Source of the DNA: Rhodeus uyekii | Taxonomy: Eukaryota > Chordata > Actinopteri > Cypriniformes > Acheilognathidae | Length of the DNA: 64,000 nt | Assembly: GCA_037043235.1 (NCBI GenBank) | Contig: JAWRVZ010000460.1 | Location: 63,501 to 127,500 of the forward strand | Direction of reading: 5' to 3' | Shown here: positions 1 through 12,222 of the stretch, piece by piece | Position numbering within the stretch: the stretch's first letter is position 1 | Layout: each line of letters opens with the position of its first letter | The notes under the pieces: generated by a model | Database searches by the model: none | The model's input: the letters and a program-made list of their open reading frames with translations, nothing else | Told to the model about the DNA's origin: nothing | Made by a program: the position numbers and the translations under genes

Positions 1-541
1 GACGGAGGTTCAGTGACTGATTGCATTAGACAAACATAACCAGTCAAACCAAGCACTTCTCCATAATACACATCTGTACAGAAAATCATGATTTTAATGT
101 TTATAGTATCTCAATATCTTTGAGAGCCTTATAGTCGCATTAAGCAGATTAGAGCTGGCCGATAATATATTTCCCTTTTGTGATGATATACACAATCAAG
201 CAATTGAGATTTGCTTTATAGTATATATTGCTTTACATGAATATACTGTGTGTACGCAGATACGGTTCTCATTTAACTTCATATAAAGCCTGAGCGATAG
301 TTACATTTAGCTATGAAATAAAAAAATATTTCTTTACATGAGCAGGTGGATCTAATTTGATTATATATATATATTAAGTCATGAAATAACGCAGTTTAGA
401 TTTTTGGTAATTATGTGAAATTGTGCAACGTCTAATTCCACTAATGCAAAAACTGTTAAATACCAGCTATTCACATTACATTTAAATTCACAGTTGAGAA
501 TAAAACAAGTTCTTAATAAATATCAACACAAATACATGGAA

Positions 542-766
542 TAACACAAACACGCGCGCACACACACACACACGCATGCACACACACAGACATGCACGCG
601 CACACACACACACACGCATGCACACACACAGACATGCACGCGCACACACACACACACACACGCGCACACGCACGCACACACACACAGACATGCACACACA
701 CACACACACATGCACGCACACACACACAGATGTATACACATGCACACACGCACACACACATTTACA
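542..766. repeat. Compound CA/CG microsatellite
   Basis: Alternating purine-pyrimidine tract of CA runs interrupted by CG and GCATGC, with a repeated block around ACACAGACATGCACG. The long open frames here on both strands encode only His/Thr or Cys/Val dipeptides and are not genes. Confidence 0.95.
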
Positions 767-2353
767 AAATAAACTGCAAATAATTTAGAATATGCACCAT
801 ATATTCATGATACGGTGTGACTCAAGCGCCTTAATGCTTTTAATAGAAACAAATTAAGCACAAATTTTCACTTAAACCTATAAAATCAAGCAAGAGCTGC
901 ATCTAAAGCCTGTCAGAGCGCCGATAGCATGTGTGTGAGAAGAAGCCTGTCCAGTCAATGTCAGCAGCTGTCCTTTTAGTGAAATGGAGCATGGTGTTCG
1001 CGTGTGTGTGTGTGTGTGTTCATGCACAGGGTCACTCAATAAGTGAACTGTAAAGAATAACACACATTCAGTCTGGCAAAGGGATGCCGGAAGGGTTTGT
1101 TATGGAAGCTGCCAACTTTTACCAACTAACTCTTACAAAACACAACAAACAAGAAACACTGCCCTTCCTCGGTCACTCTCTTCACGATAAATGCCTAGAG
1201 ACCTTCGTCAACGATAACAGAGCAAGTAAAAACCGGCAATCGTGTCGACAGTTCGTGTTTTACCTCGACAGCAACTGACTGCATAAACAAGGGAATAATG
1301 TATGATTCATTCTGATGAATCCGACTCACCTTCAGCTCAATGATGCTGCCAACATGCATATATGACCGTAAACACGCTAGTTTAAATACATGATACTCTC
1401 GTGCACAATATGCATGATGGTCTATAATGCAAACATATTTAAAACATCTCAAAAAATGTCTGCAAGTAACCTTAAATAGAGGCAATGACATCTAAAGTTA
1501 ATGCATACAGGACAAATGAATATGCACTATATAGAAGGCCTGCAAATCACCTTTTTAGAGATTTCCATGTTTTTGACCAAGGAAGCCCTGGATAAATATT
1601 TAGGAGAGTGTTTTAAATGCACAGAACAGCAGTCAAAGATCAGCTATCGTGTTTGTCTTTGCATAGAGACGTGGACAAGAATAACATCTCTGTCTCGCAG
1701 CACGTCACGGTCCCCGGAGACGATACAGTAACAGAACTGTAGCCGGAACAACATCCCTCTGGTCTGGTAACTGGTCGCCGTGGTTACGCGATTTGCATGC
1801 ACTTCCCTTTTGATGTGATAAACTTGCATTTAATTTGAATAGATCAAATCTGTGGAGGTAAAAAAAGTGGACGCACGGACAACCGCTATATCCTCTATCC
1901 TCACTCAGACGAGTTACAGAGAAGATTGTATAATAATACACTATGGGATGCATGCAAGAAAAGCTGTGATGGGAGAAATGTGCCTACATGCTATAATTAA
2001 ATATTTATACTTATTTACATACAACCGTTGCATCAACACTAAATCAACAACGAACTGAATTGAGCTAAATAACAAGACTATTGTTTTCTGCAGAGCTGCT
2101 GTTATATAATTGATGCATTTTACATCATGCTATTTTCCTGTTTATTACTGTGAAGTTGCTTTGAAAAATCTGCATTGAATAAAGCACAATATAAATAAAT
2201 AGGAGGAATATGGAAAAATATAGATTTTGCAGCCGGCCATATTTGGACAACTGATGTTGAATCACATGTGTTGATAATATTTGTTTCACTTTTTAACTGC
2301 AATTGTTTTGTATAATCATCGTTTGATTTGAGTCCATTTAGTTCCAAAAGTGA

Positions 2354-2712
2354 GATTTTAAATTCTAATGATAAAGATTCTAATGCGATTTTAAATTCTA
2401 ACGATTAAGATTCCAATGAGATTCTAAATTCTAACGATAAAGATTCCAACTAGATTCTAAATTCTAACGATAAAGATTCCAACAAGATTCTAAATTCTAA
2501 CGATTAAGATTCCAAGGGGAATCTAAATTCTAACGATTAAGATTCTAAGGAGATTCTAAATTCTAACGATAAAGACTCCAAGGAGATTCTAAATTCTAAC
2601 GATAAAGACTCCAACGAGATTCTAAATTCTAACGATAAAGATTCCAAGGAGATTCTAAATTCTAATGATAAAGACTCCAACGAGATTCTAAATTCTAACG
2701 ATAAAGACTCTA
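2354..2712. repeat. 33-bp minisatellite in shc3 intron 1
   Basis: About eleven head-to-tail copies of a 33-bp unit built around TTCTAACGATAAAGATTCCA, AT-rich, with scattered single-base differences (GATAAAG/GATTAAG, ATTCC/ACTCC). Unit spacing is regular, e.g. 2461 to 2494. Confidence 0.93.
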
Positions 2713-3065
2713 ATGTAATTTTAGAGAAGGGCTAAGAAGACAAAGTTTCAAACACTGTCCAGAATAGGGTTTAGATTTTTTTAATCTATACATCACGCTA
2801 TATACTGTTACTGTGATATAAATGAAACAATATGATATGAAGATTTCGTTCATACCCCCCAACTCCACATGCATGCTAGATTAATGCAGGAGGCGCCATG
2901 TAAACATGCATGGTACTGTGTGTGGGGGAACAGTCTGTGCTTTTGCAGTCAGTTGTGAACATAACATTAGTCCAAATCGCACACATAATCCCTCTGTACC
3001 AGCACACGGGGAGGAAGACGGCATGTTCTACCTTCAAGCCGATGAAAAACAACGTTGGATCTTAC

Positions 3066-3608
3066 CTTAACGACGTACGTCACTCCAGGTCCGGATATCT
3101 TTTCGCTGGAGTGCAGCCATCCACGAGACGGCTTATTCACCAGCCCGCCCGTCCCACCCAGGCTCCAGCCCTCTCCTCCGCCAGGCTGAGGCTCTTCCAT
3201 CCTGCCCTTCTTCCCCGAGCTCGTGAAGCCGGGCTCCAGCGGGCCGTGAGGCGCTGCGGTGGCCAGCGGGAGGGCAGACGAGCCTGGGCTGCCGGAGCCG
3301 CCTCCTGCCGCTCCTCCCTGGAGCTTGGACACGGCAAGGTCCTTGACGGCAGACGGCAGGCCCTTGATGCCCAGCAGTCCGGAGGAGTTGGCGAATTTGA
3401 GGTTGGAGACTTTGTTGATGAGGGTGCACAAGGTTCCAGACTCTTCAGAGGGTTCGGGGTCGGCTGGCGGGGCGTACGGAGGGTCGCCCACGGGCGGCGG
3501 CGGCGGGACGGCCGAGACCTTGGCGTTCATGGAGAGACCGTGCAGAAGCTCATCGACGGACGTCACTGACTCATTCCGGAATCGGTTGTATTTAGCACGG
3601 TGAAGCAT
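3066..3608 (-). CDS. shc3: Shc3 (neuronal Shc adaptor), first coding exon, partial gene
   Basis: Shc adaptors bind phosphotyrosine on activated receptors (Trk, EGFR) through PTB and SH2 domains and pass the signal to Grb2/Ras; Shc3 is the neuronal member. Seen: an ATG at 3606-3608 followed by 181 codons. The N-terminus (MLHRAKYNRFRNESVTSVDE) is close to vertebrate SHC3 and less like SHC1. A Pro/Gly-rich middle follows, and the exon ends in GPGVTYVVK, the start of the PTB domain, at a GTAAG donor (3061-3065). This is the same boundary as in known SHC genes. The rest of the PTB, CH1 and SH2 parts must lie beyond position 1, because no matching exon is visible in 1-3065. The exon is GC-rich. Neighbour cks2 is divergent, as in human. 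Paralogue assignment rests on the N-terminal motif and synteny. Confidence 0.9.
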
Positions 3609-4990
3609 TCCCCTCGGTATGCCAGCCTACACACGAACGGACACATCCAACTCCCAGCTGACCGTCCACATCTTTTGCATGCTGGAGCTGAGAGAGTGTC
3701 CTCGAGGGTTTTTAAGAAAGGGTGCGGGTGGTCGTCAGGAAAATCCGACGCCACGCAGTAGCAATTCAGAGACCAAAAATAAACCACAAAACGCAGAATC
3801 CATGGAGACAGAGGACGATGAGAGAAAAGCAGCGCGAGGTCACTCCTCTACAGAGGGCCAGAGATGGCAGAGAGAGAGACAGATCTCTAGTGAAGAGATG
3901 TCTCTCTCTCTCCCCGCATCCTGGCAGATCCCTGAACATGCATGACTCACTCGGAGAGAGCGAGAGAGAGAGAGAGAGAGAGAGACCCTTCTCAACAAAA
4001 GACTCACTCTACACTGCAGAGCACTTTCCGTTACAAAAAAACTCCCACTTACTGCACGGTAGAACCAATCAATTCGCAAAATTTGCCCTGTCCATAGGAA
4101 CGCCTCCTGCTTTGAATCAGTCTGAGTGAAAAGGGATAAACAGAATGGAAAAGATGCTATAAAGAGAAACTGAGCTCAGTCAAAATGAATGAGAATCTTT
4201 GAATCAAACTACTCAAAATGATGCCAAACAGCCGTCATTTGCTGATATAATTCAAAGCAAAAATGCTGTCGGATCACATGTACGCCACGTAGAATTAAAC
4301 TTGAGTCGGTGTGCATGGCGAGCGCTGATTTTTAATACATAAAATTATGCTTTTACCTTCATTCAGAAGCAACGTGCTCTACTGATTAAGAAGCATTACG
4401 ATTGCACATGATTGAAAAAAATGAATAAAAATCCAGTAAATTACCGAAAAGGTTCAAAACATTTGAATGCGTTCACCTTTCGCCCACAACCGCGTTCGAT
4501 CTCGTTTTTGTTAACAGTAAGTTTAAAATGTGCATAAATTTAAATCACCAGACTAATACGCTTTTATCTCTTTGTTCGTCACGTTCGTTCTACGAAACAT
4601 CGGGATAAATCCATGCACACGAGCGCTTGAATATCTCCCCCTACAGAAGCCAAAACAAGCCGAGCTTTGCTCCTGAATGAGCTTTGTTGAATAATTTAAC
4701 ATCACTCTCAAATACACAATGTCGAGATTCAATCTCACTAAAACGCCGTTTGGCAAGGATACAACCGTAAATAGTGATGTCAGATCTCCCAGCCCCATTA
4801 AAAAGCATCCAACGGGATGAAGCGCATGACATTAAGGCAGGAAAAAAAGAGCCATTCATGTAAAATGTCCAGATGAGCTTGTGACAGGGAAGCGGCAGTC
4901 ATTCACAAGCTTCCTGTACCGCTGCGGCTAACGCACTGCAGTCCCTCCCAGCGTCTCGCTTTCCTGCCTGCGAACTGAAAAAAAAAGCAA

Positions 4991-5030
<40 letters not shown>

Positions 5031-5660
5031 TTCTCCACTGAGACAAAAGCAAACAAGCAAAAAAAAGCGTTATAAGTGCTCCTCGCTCGGTGTTGTCACG
5101 GAGATGCAGAAGAGATGCTGAGGAGAGGAAGAGAGGATGCTGAGGAGCCGTGCAGGGGAAATGTTTTGGGCTGGCTGTGAATGGAAAGGCAGACGAGCAT
5201 ACCGACGTTTCTGTGAATGAAGTCAGGCCTCGGCAGCTTTCTGCACGGCAATCCCTCGGGATGGATCCCGACCGGCCAATCAGCGAAGAGCAGGATGACT
5301 CATTCAGGGTAGGCTGGCTGAATAGTGGGGCAAACCACTCGAAGCACAGGTGAAGGGAGAAACCATTCTCCTCTCACAGCACTGCATTCTGCTCGCTGCG
5401 TCGCTCCTAAACTCAAACCGTGTTGTTCGCTTCTGAAATATCTCCTGGCGGGATGCATGGCCTGGTTTGGAAAAGAATAACAGCGATCAATTGCACACTT
5501 CAATAAACTGGACCCTCCTTGTGTCCTGAGTGCAAACTTTGCACATTCATATGAATGAAGGCTGATCAAAGAACATATGCTGAACTGAATCACATGATGC
5601 ATCCATTTCCATGCAGTGTGTGTTCAAGACAATTCTGGATTCGCATATATTTTGAAGAAA
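3609..5660. other. shc3 upstream / 5' region, no further gene seen
   Basis: This lies upstream of the shc3 start on the minus strand, so it should contain its 5' UTR and promoter. It has GA/CT tracts at 3958-3985 and 4996-5029. No unambiguous TATA box or convincing second exon was found. Open frames on both strands show no domain or motif and are treated as chance. Confidence 0.5.
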
Positions 5661-5672
5661 CATTTTCATTCC

Positions 5673-5817
5673 TGCATTTATCAGACGATTTTATCCAAAA
5701 CGACTTGCATTGCATTTAATAAACACATTGACATTCTAATCAGTTCTTGCTTTGCCTGGGAATCGAACCCATGACCTTGGCGTTGCAAGCGCCTCACTCT
5801 ACTGTTTGAGACACAGG
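5673..5817 (-). repeat. tRNA-derived SINE, copy 1
   Basis: On the minus strand it reads as a tRNA-like head with B-box GGTTCGATTCCC followed by a body ending in GGATAAAATCGTCTGATAA, the GGATAAAAGC(G/A)TCTG core common in teleost SINEs. Further copies are near 22345, 42250, 56319 and 61495, all in the same orientation. Confidence 0.75.
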
Positions 5818-6059
5818 AAAGCTTGTGTTAGAAACACTAACATGTGTAGAAAATTTGAAGCTAATGTGAGCGGCTGCTACGTCTTTTTTTACTGGTTTTG
5901 TTCCTCCTTCACTTCAAGTCTGTGGGGTTTTGTTCACCTGTTTTATCATCCAGCAGGTGATTTAAATAGTAAATAATCACTTATTAAATTAATAAACACC
6001 TCTCCTCAACAAGACACGTGATTTGAATCACAAATAGCATTAAATCCACAAATCTGGGA

Positions 6060-6296
6060 CATTGTGTAACTTGTAGCCCATGAATGCATCATTGAAGTCA
6101 ACATGAAATCCTGTTCACAAAACATTTTGCTTCTTATTTTGCCATAATGTGATTAGTTTCAGAAAACTGTTGTCAGAGATTAAACTTGTTTTTGAACTTA
6201 TAACCCTTTAAAGACAGCTCAACTGTGAGGTACGAGGTAATTAATCAATGGAATCTGCTTCGGTTGATCATCGGCATCAGCCTGCATTATTAAACT
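6060..6296. repeat. Left flank of a dispersed repeat that hosts the 20-bp array
   Basis: Sequence before the array (…AATCTGCTTCGGTTGATC…) resembles 10170-10260 (…GCATTTGCTTCTGTTGAAG…). Sequence after the array (TCTCTTTAGCTCCGCCCAC, 8648-8666) recurs at 10341-10359. The array therefore sits inside one copy of an interspersed repeat. Confidence 0.65.
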
Positions 6297-8627
6297 CCCA
6301 CCAATCAGAGAGTCGAAAAACCAATCAGAGAGTCGAATAACCAATCAGAGAGTCGAATAACCAATCAGCGAGTCGAATAACCAATCAGCGAGTCCAAAAA
6401 AACAATCAGCGAGTCGAATAACCAATCAGCGAGTCGAATAACCAATCAGAGAGTCGAAAAACCAATCAGCGAGTCCAAAAAAACAATCAGCGAGTCAAAT
6501 AACCAATCAGAGAGTCGAATAACCAATCAGCGAGTCCAAAAAAACAATCAGCGAGTCGAATAACCAATCAGCGAGTCGAATAACCAATCAGAGAGTCGAA
6601 AAACCAATCAGCGAGTCCAAAAAAACAATCAGCGAGTCGAATAACCAATCAGCGAGTCCAAAAAAACAATCAGCGAGTCGAATAACCAATCAGCGAGTCC
6701 AAAAAAACAATCAGCGAGTCGAATAACCAATCAGAGAGTCGAAAAACCAATCAGCGAGTCCAAAAAACAATCAGCGAGTCCAAAAAAACAATCAGCGAGT
6801 CGAATAACCAATCAGCGAGTCAAATAACCAATCAGAGAGTCAAATAACCAATCAGCGAGTCAAATAACCAATCAGAGAGTCAAATAACCAATCAGAGAGT
6901 CGAATAACCAATCAGAGAGTCAAAAAAACAATCAGAGAGTCAAATAACCAATCAGAGAGTCAAATAACCAATCAGAGAGTCGAATAACCAATCAGAGAGT
7001 CGAATAACCAATCAAAGAGTCGAATAACCAATCAAAGAGTCGAATAACCAATCAGAGAGTCGAATAACCAATCAAAGAGTCGAATAACCAATCAGAGAGT
7101 CAAATAACCAATCAGAGAGTCAAATAACCAATCAGCGAGTCAAATAACCAATCAGAGAGTCAAATAACCAATCAGAGAGTCGAATAACCAATCAGAGAGT
7201 CAAAAAAACAATCAGAGAGTCAAATAACCAATCAGAGAGTCGAATAACCAATCAGAGAGTCGAATAACCAATCAAAGAGTCGAATAACCAATCAAAGAGT
7301 CGAATAACCAATCAGAGAGTCAAATAACCAATCAGAGAGTCAAATAACCAATCAGAGAGTCAAATAACCAATCAAAGAGTCGAATAACCAATCAGAGAGT
7401 AAAATAACCAATCAGAGAGTCGAATAACCAATCAAAGAGTCGAATAACCAATCAGAGAGTCAAATAACCAATCAGAGAGTCAAATAACCAATCAGAGAGT
7501 CAAATAACCAATCAGAGAGTCAAATAACCAATCAGAGAGTCAAATAACCAATCAGAGAGTCAAATAACCAATCAGAGAGTCGAATAACCAATCAGCGAGT
7601 CCAAAAAAACAATCAGCGAGTCGAATAACCAATCAGCGAGTCCAAAAAAACAATCAGCGAGTCGAATAACCAATCAGAGAGTCGAAAAACCAATCAGCGA
7701 GTCCAAAAAAACAATCAGCGAGTCCAAAAAAACAATCAGCGAGTCGAATAACCAATCAGCGAGTCAAATAACCAATCAGAGAGTCAAATAACCAATCAGC
7801 GAGTCAAATAACCAATCAGAGAGTCAAATAACCAATCAGAGAGTCGAATAACCAATCAGAGAGTCAAAAAAACAATCAGAGAGTCAAATAACCAATCAGA
7901 GAGTCAAATAACCAATCAGAGAGTCGAATAACCAATCAGAGAGTCGAATAACCAATCAAAGAGTCGAATAACCAATCAAAGAGTCGAATAACCAATCAGA
8001 GAGTCAAATAACCAATCAGAGAGTCAAATAACCAATCAGAGAGTCAAATAACCAATCAAAGAGTCGAATAACCAATCAGAGAGTAAAATAACCAATCAGA
8101 GAGTCGAATAACCAATCAAAGAGTCGAATAACCAATCAGAGAGTCAAATAACCAATCAGAGAGTCAAATAACCAATCAGCGAGTCAAATAACCAATCAGA
8201 GAGTCAAATAACCAATCAGAGAGTCGAATAACCAATAAGAGAGTCAAAAAAACAATCAGAGAGTCAAATAACCAATCAGAGAGTCAAATAACCAATCAGA
8301 GAGTCGAATAACCAATCAGAGAGTCGAATAACCAATCAAAGAGTCGAATAACCAATCAAAGAGTCGAATAACCAATCAGAGAGTCAAATAACCAATCAGA
8401 GAGTCAAATAACCAATCAAAGAGTCGAATAACCAATCAGAGAGTAAAATAACCAATCAGAGAGTCGAATAACCAATCAAAGAGTCGAATAACCAATCAGA
8501 GAGTCAAATAACCAATCAGAGAGTCAAATAACCAATCAGAGAGTCAAATAACCAATCAAAGAGTCGAATAACCAATCAGAGAGTCAAATAACCAATCAGA
8601 GAGTCAAATAACCAATCAGAGTCGAAA
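6297..8627. repeat. 20-bp minisatellite, about 116 copies, with NF-Y (CCAAT) motif
   Basis: Perfectly phased tandem array whose commonest unit is ACCAATCAGAGAGTCGAATA (20 bp). Variants are GCGAGTC, AAAGAGTC, CAAATA for CGAATA, and a 21-bp form with AAAAAAACAATCAGCGAGTCC that lacks the CCAAT core. Most units contain AACCAATCAG on the plus strand, which fits the NF-Y consensus RRCCAATCRG. Blocks recur: the rare unit with CAAAAAAACAATCAGAGAG occurs near 6921, 7201, 7865 and 8245, so larger segments were duplicated. Not CRISPR: there are no unique spacers and the genome is vertebrate. Confidence 0.97.
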
Positions 8628-8639
8628 AAAGCAACATGT

Positions 8640-9704
8640 CAAAAGATCTCTTTAGCTCCGCCCACTCCCATGAACGACCGTGAATCGAGTTGATCTCCCT
8701 ACACTCTCAAAATATATTGTTTTTATAACATATTTATTTTTATATGCATTTTAAAATCCCTATGGGAGAAATTAATGAAAAAGAAATACTTCCTGAACCA
8801 ACGGCGCTGAAAAAGGAGACGGCGACTGTTGCGCTCTATAGAAATGTAGGACAGGACTTAAATTTTAATTATATATATATACCAAAATAAAGCCACATAG
8901 AGCATTTGTAATGTGCACTCATTAAAGAAAAATAAGACCAAGAACAGGGTTCAATTACGTCCAATATTCAATGGTCAATAATCTTCAGTAAATAAGCTTC
9001 AGAGAAGCACATCTGTCTGGATCAGGATTTATGTGTCTGCATCACATCTATCTCTCTGAACAGCGCGCAGGTTCTCAGGCAGTTTACTCACCGTGGAAAA
9101 GAGTTCAACGGGTTTATCTTCCTCTCATAACACACCTGAATGTCCTGAAGCAAGAACACGACAGAAAATCAATTACAAACAAATAGGAAATGAACCTGCT
9201 TCACTGTAAATGTATACATACCATAACTCTTTAGACATTCCACGTTTATATTTATACACATAAGAGATAGTGGGTGGCGGACTGCGTGCGTGTGTGTGTG
9301 TGTGTGTGTGTGTGATCACAGTCGTGACTGAAGTGTGTCGGGTTCACTCCTACACATGCTCATTAAAACAGCAGGAAGTATAGAAACTAGAAGAAACAGA
9401 GAGAGAGAACACAGAAGGCTTTCCTTTACAAAATCCAAAAATCTGTTCGAACACATATCAGGCACATCACTCTTAACCGCAGGCTAAAACAAGACCAGTT
9501 TCAGTTCAGTGACAAACAGTGAGGATCTAAAATTGTGCATTAATAATGCACTACACTTTATGAATGTGCATGTCTATGCTGTGTATATGTAAAGCAATGA
9601 AAATACAGAATATATTGATGCACACAGATTAAACCTCAGCGTAACACAGCTAAGCATTTACAGAGCAAACGTTCTGAATGCATCCAGACACATGCGGTAC
9701 ATCC

Positions 9705-9736
<32 letters not shown>

Positions 9737-12000
9737 CCTACAGGAACCTTTACTGTAACCATAGTTTCAAAGACAGCATAGCAACAGGAATGAGGTGAGG
9801 GGGCCGGCCATAATGATTGGCAGCTCACATCCGGCGGACGCCATTGGCTGCTGCGAGTGAGTGTTTTCCGGTGTTGCACTGCATTTTCTAGTGTACATGC
9901 CACTACATGTGTCTGCAGGAAGATGAAATTCAGGTGTTACTAGGAAACCACTACATGAGATAAACATTTGTTTTTGTGCAAACAATCTAAAATGCAAAAA
10001 CCAGAGTGTGAGTGTGAGTCACTATAACTGATATTGATTCATGTGTTTTTAAATTATGCTGCATTTAGGAGATGAAATACTCATCTCAAACAGCCCCAAT
10101 GGCACAAAACTACAGTCGGGTTTGAGAAGTAAAAACTGCATTCATTTTCTCCGTAATGAAATTGATTTTGAATGATAACTTATAAGCCTCTAAATTGTTA
10201 ACTTAGATTGTTAATCGATGGCATTTGCTTCTGTTGAAGCCGTCAGACTCCAATATTTTCAGTTTAATTTAAAAAATAATTCCTGGTGAAAAACTACATT
10301 ACCCACAATGCTGCACAGAAAATTCCACCAATCGGATAATATCTCTTTAGCTCCGCCCACTATGTAAATGAGCCTCCCTACCTCTCAAAATATTGAAATG
10401 TTTGTATATAAATGCATGTTTTGCAATAAACTTAATATATATTGTTTTAATACTTATAACCAACATTTGTAAATGAGTAGTTTTATATTTCTCAATCGTG
10501 TTTAATTTGATTATGCTGTTTGCAATGCTTCATGGGATTGTAGTTCTTTCCCTCATTAAGCCGTTAAGTTCAGTCTTGTATCATTGTCTTTTCGTCTGAT
10601 TTTCTGCTTCAAATCAAACTGTAATGTTGTGATTCTCCTCTTAGCTGGTTGGTTTCCATACATCGCTTTATCAAAAACTATTTTATAACCCCTATGGGAA
10701 ACATGAATGAAAAAAAATACTAATGCGCCTTTAATATACACTGACACTGTGTCTGAAATCGTGTGCTGTCTGAGTAGGTACTACATTTGAATTTGAAATT
10801 TGTAGCCATTAAAAAAGTACATTCTCTATAGTATGAATATGAATGAAATGCAGACATATAACATCCGCCATGTTGTTTCTGTCACGTGATCTACCAGCAT
10901 CAGTTGCGTCGCTTCACTGCCATTCATAAATCCTCTCCCGTTGCATCATGGGATAGTAAAGTGACCATCATTTGCACACTTCAGAATCTCAGCAGAACCT
11001 ACTCTTGAGAATTTGGACATCTTCTCTGTTGTCGTACTGTTTTTTAGTCACTATACAGTAGGGAAGTATCGGACGCAGTGTTAATCTTTGAGTTTATTTT
11101 AGAAGTAACATATATATGACCAATAAAATGATCATCACTGAGGTTTCTGGATTATTTTCATTTTTATACACAAAGGATAGTGTGTATTTTTGCATTAGCG
11201 AGTTTTTCACCTATTTAAAATCACCCTTTTGTCTTTTTGCAGTTCGATATAATATCCCTGTGCTGTGACAGATTAATATTTTTTCTATTTTATCTTTTGA
11301 CTTATGAGTGTATAATAAGTATATAAAATTAGTAATTGTTGTATAAAAGTTTTAGGTGAATTATTAGGTGTTTAAATGCAGTTGATTAGTTATTAGTCCA
11401 GTCAAATCGATTATTTTTTTCTAACATATATAATATGTGCATGATATATATTTATATATATATACATATACACACAAATATATAATTTATATGTACAAAT
11501 TTAATAGTAAGATGCAGAAGTTAAAAAAGCAAAAATTAATCACTATACTTTATTTTAGTTTGAAGTACGTAGTTATTAAATTATAAACCCTGTATTGATT
11601 TTTTATTATTATTATTACCTCCACCTAAATTAATATAATACATTTTCCCCCAATTCTAATTCCAATATGATTTTTTTTTTAAATGAAGACCAATAACTAT
11701 TTTTTTATGTAATAAAAGTATAATGTTACTTTGTTATGATATATTAAACATTGTTTTCTGGGTGGTAAATACAATTTTCACGACACTTTTAAGCTCTCAA
11801 ACTCGGTATCCCTCGAGCGTGGATCAAAATAGGATGACAATGCAGATGTATTCCTGCGTACTTTACCTTTGACGGGTTTCTTGAGCCAAAAAAAGCCACT
11901 TTTCTGTATTTACAGACGCATATCGTTAGTAATTTTCGCAATCTAGCGGCACTTTACGATAATCGCTGTTTCCAGGACAACCTCCCGCCCTTTCTACGTG
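8640..12000. other. Intergenic region between the array and the cks2 promoter
   Basis: No gene recognised. It contains a TATATA tract near 8868-8881, (GT)n at 9289-9314, (GA)n at 9712-9735, a second copy of the array-bearing dispersed repeat (about 10080-10450), a probable cypriniform interspersed repeat (about 10745-11070) and very AT-rich sequence at 11100-11780. Confidence 0.6.
10080..10450. repeat. Unexpanded copy of the dispersed repeat that spawned the CCAAT array
   Basis: It shares with 6060-8700 the order GCTTC-GTTGA, one CCACCAATC(A/G)G, then TCTCTTTAGCTCCGCCCAC and CTCTCAAAATAT. Here the CCAATCGG stretch occurs once (10328-10335) rather than about 116 times. Confidence 0.7.
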
Positions 12001-12163
12001 CACGCGCAGGCTAAAATCACATGACCTCTCTCAGCCAATCAGAAGCGGCGGTTCCGGTTCAAAACTGAATCGGTTGAATTTGTTACAAAGTTGCGAGAGT
12101 TTGATCGAATCCTTCTTTCGCGGTTCAATAAATGTGAATATTGTCTTCATTTATCAATCTAAT
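12000..12163 (+). promoter_or_regulatory. cks2 promoter and 5' UTR with CCAAT box and CHR-like site
   Basis: Seen: AGCCAATCAG (12033-12042), an exact NF-Y type CCAAT box, then a GC-rich stretch and TTGAA (12074-12078, CHR-like), all within 130 bp of the cks2 start. There is no TATA box. Known: CKS and other G2/M genes are commonly driven by CCAAT boxes plus a CHR element bound by the DREAM/MMB complexes. The transcription start itself is not visible; I infer it lies around 12060-12120. Confidence 0.6.
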
Positions 12164-12222
12164 ATGGCTCATAAACAGATCTACTACTCGGATAAATACA
12201 CAGATGATCACTATGAATACCG
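12164..12222 (+). CDS. cks2: cks2 exon 1
   Basis: 19 codons plus two bases, from MAHKQIYY to EYR; donor CG|GTAAGG at 12223. Confidence 0.97.

Larger units (their letters stand above)
1..3065 (-). other. shc3 intron 1 (partial), no exon seen
   Basis: AT-rich non-coding sequence downstream of the shc3 donor. It holds a (CA/CG)n tract at 542-766, a short (GT)n at 1002-1018 and the 33-bp minisatellite at 2354-2712. I found no further Shc exon (the next should encode the PTB core) and no RNA gene. Confidence 0.7.

Noticed and set aside
1..2900. Further shc3 exons (PTB core, CH1, SH2)
   Set aside because: I looked for the conserved PTB start after VVK and saw none; they must be outside the window.
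6297..8627. Regularly spaced repeats suggesting a CRISPR array
   Set aside because: Units are contiguous with no unique spacers, no cas genes are near and the genome is vertebrate.
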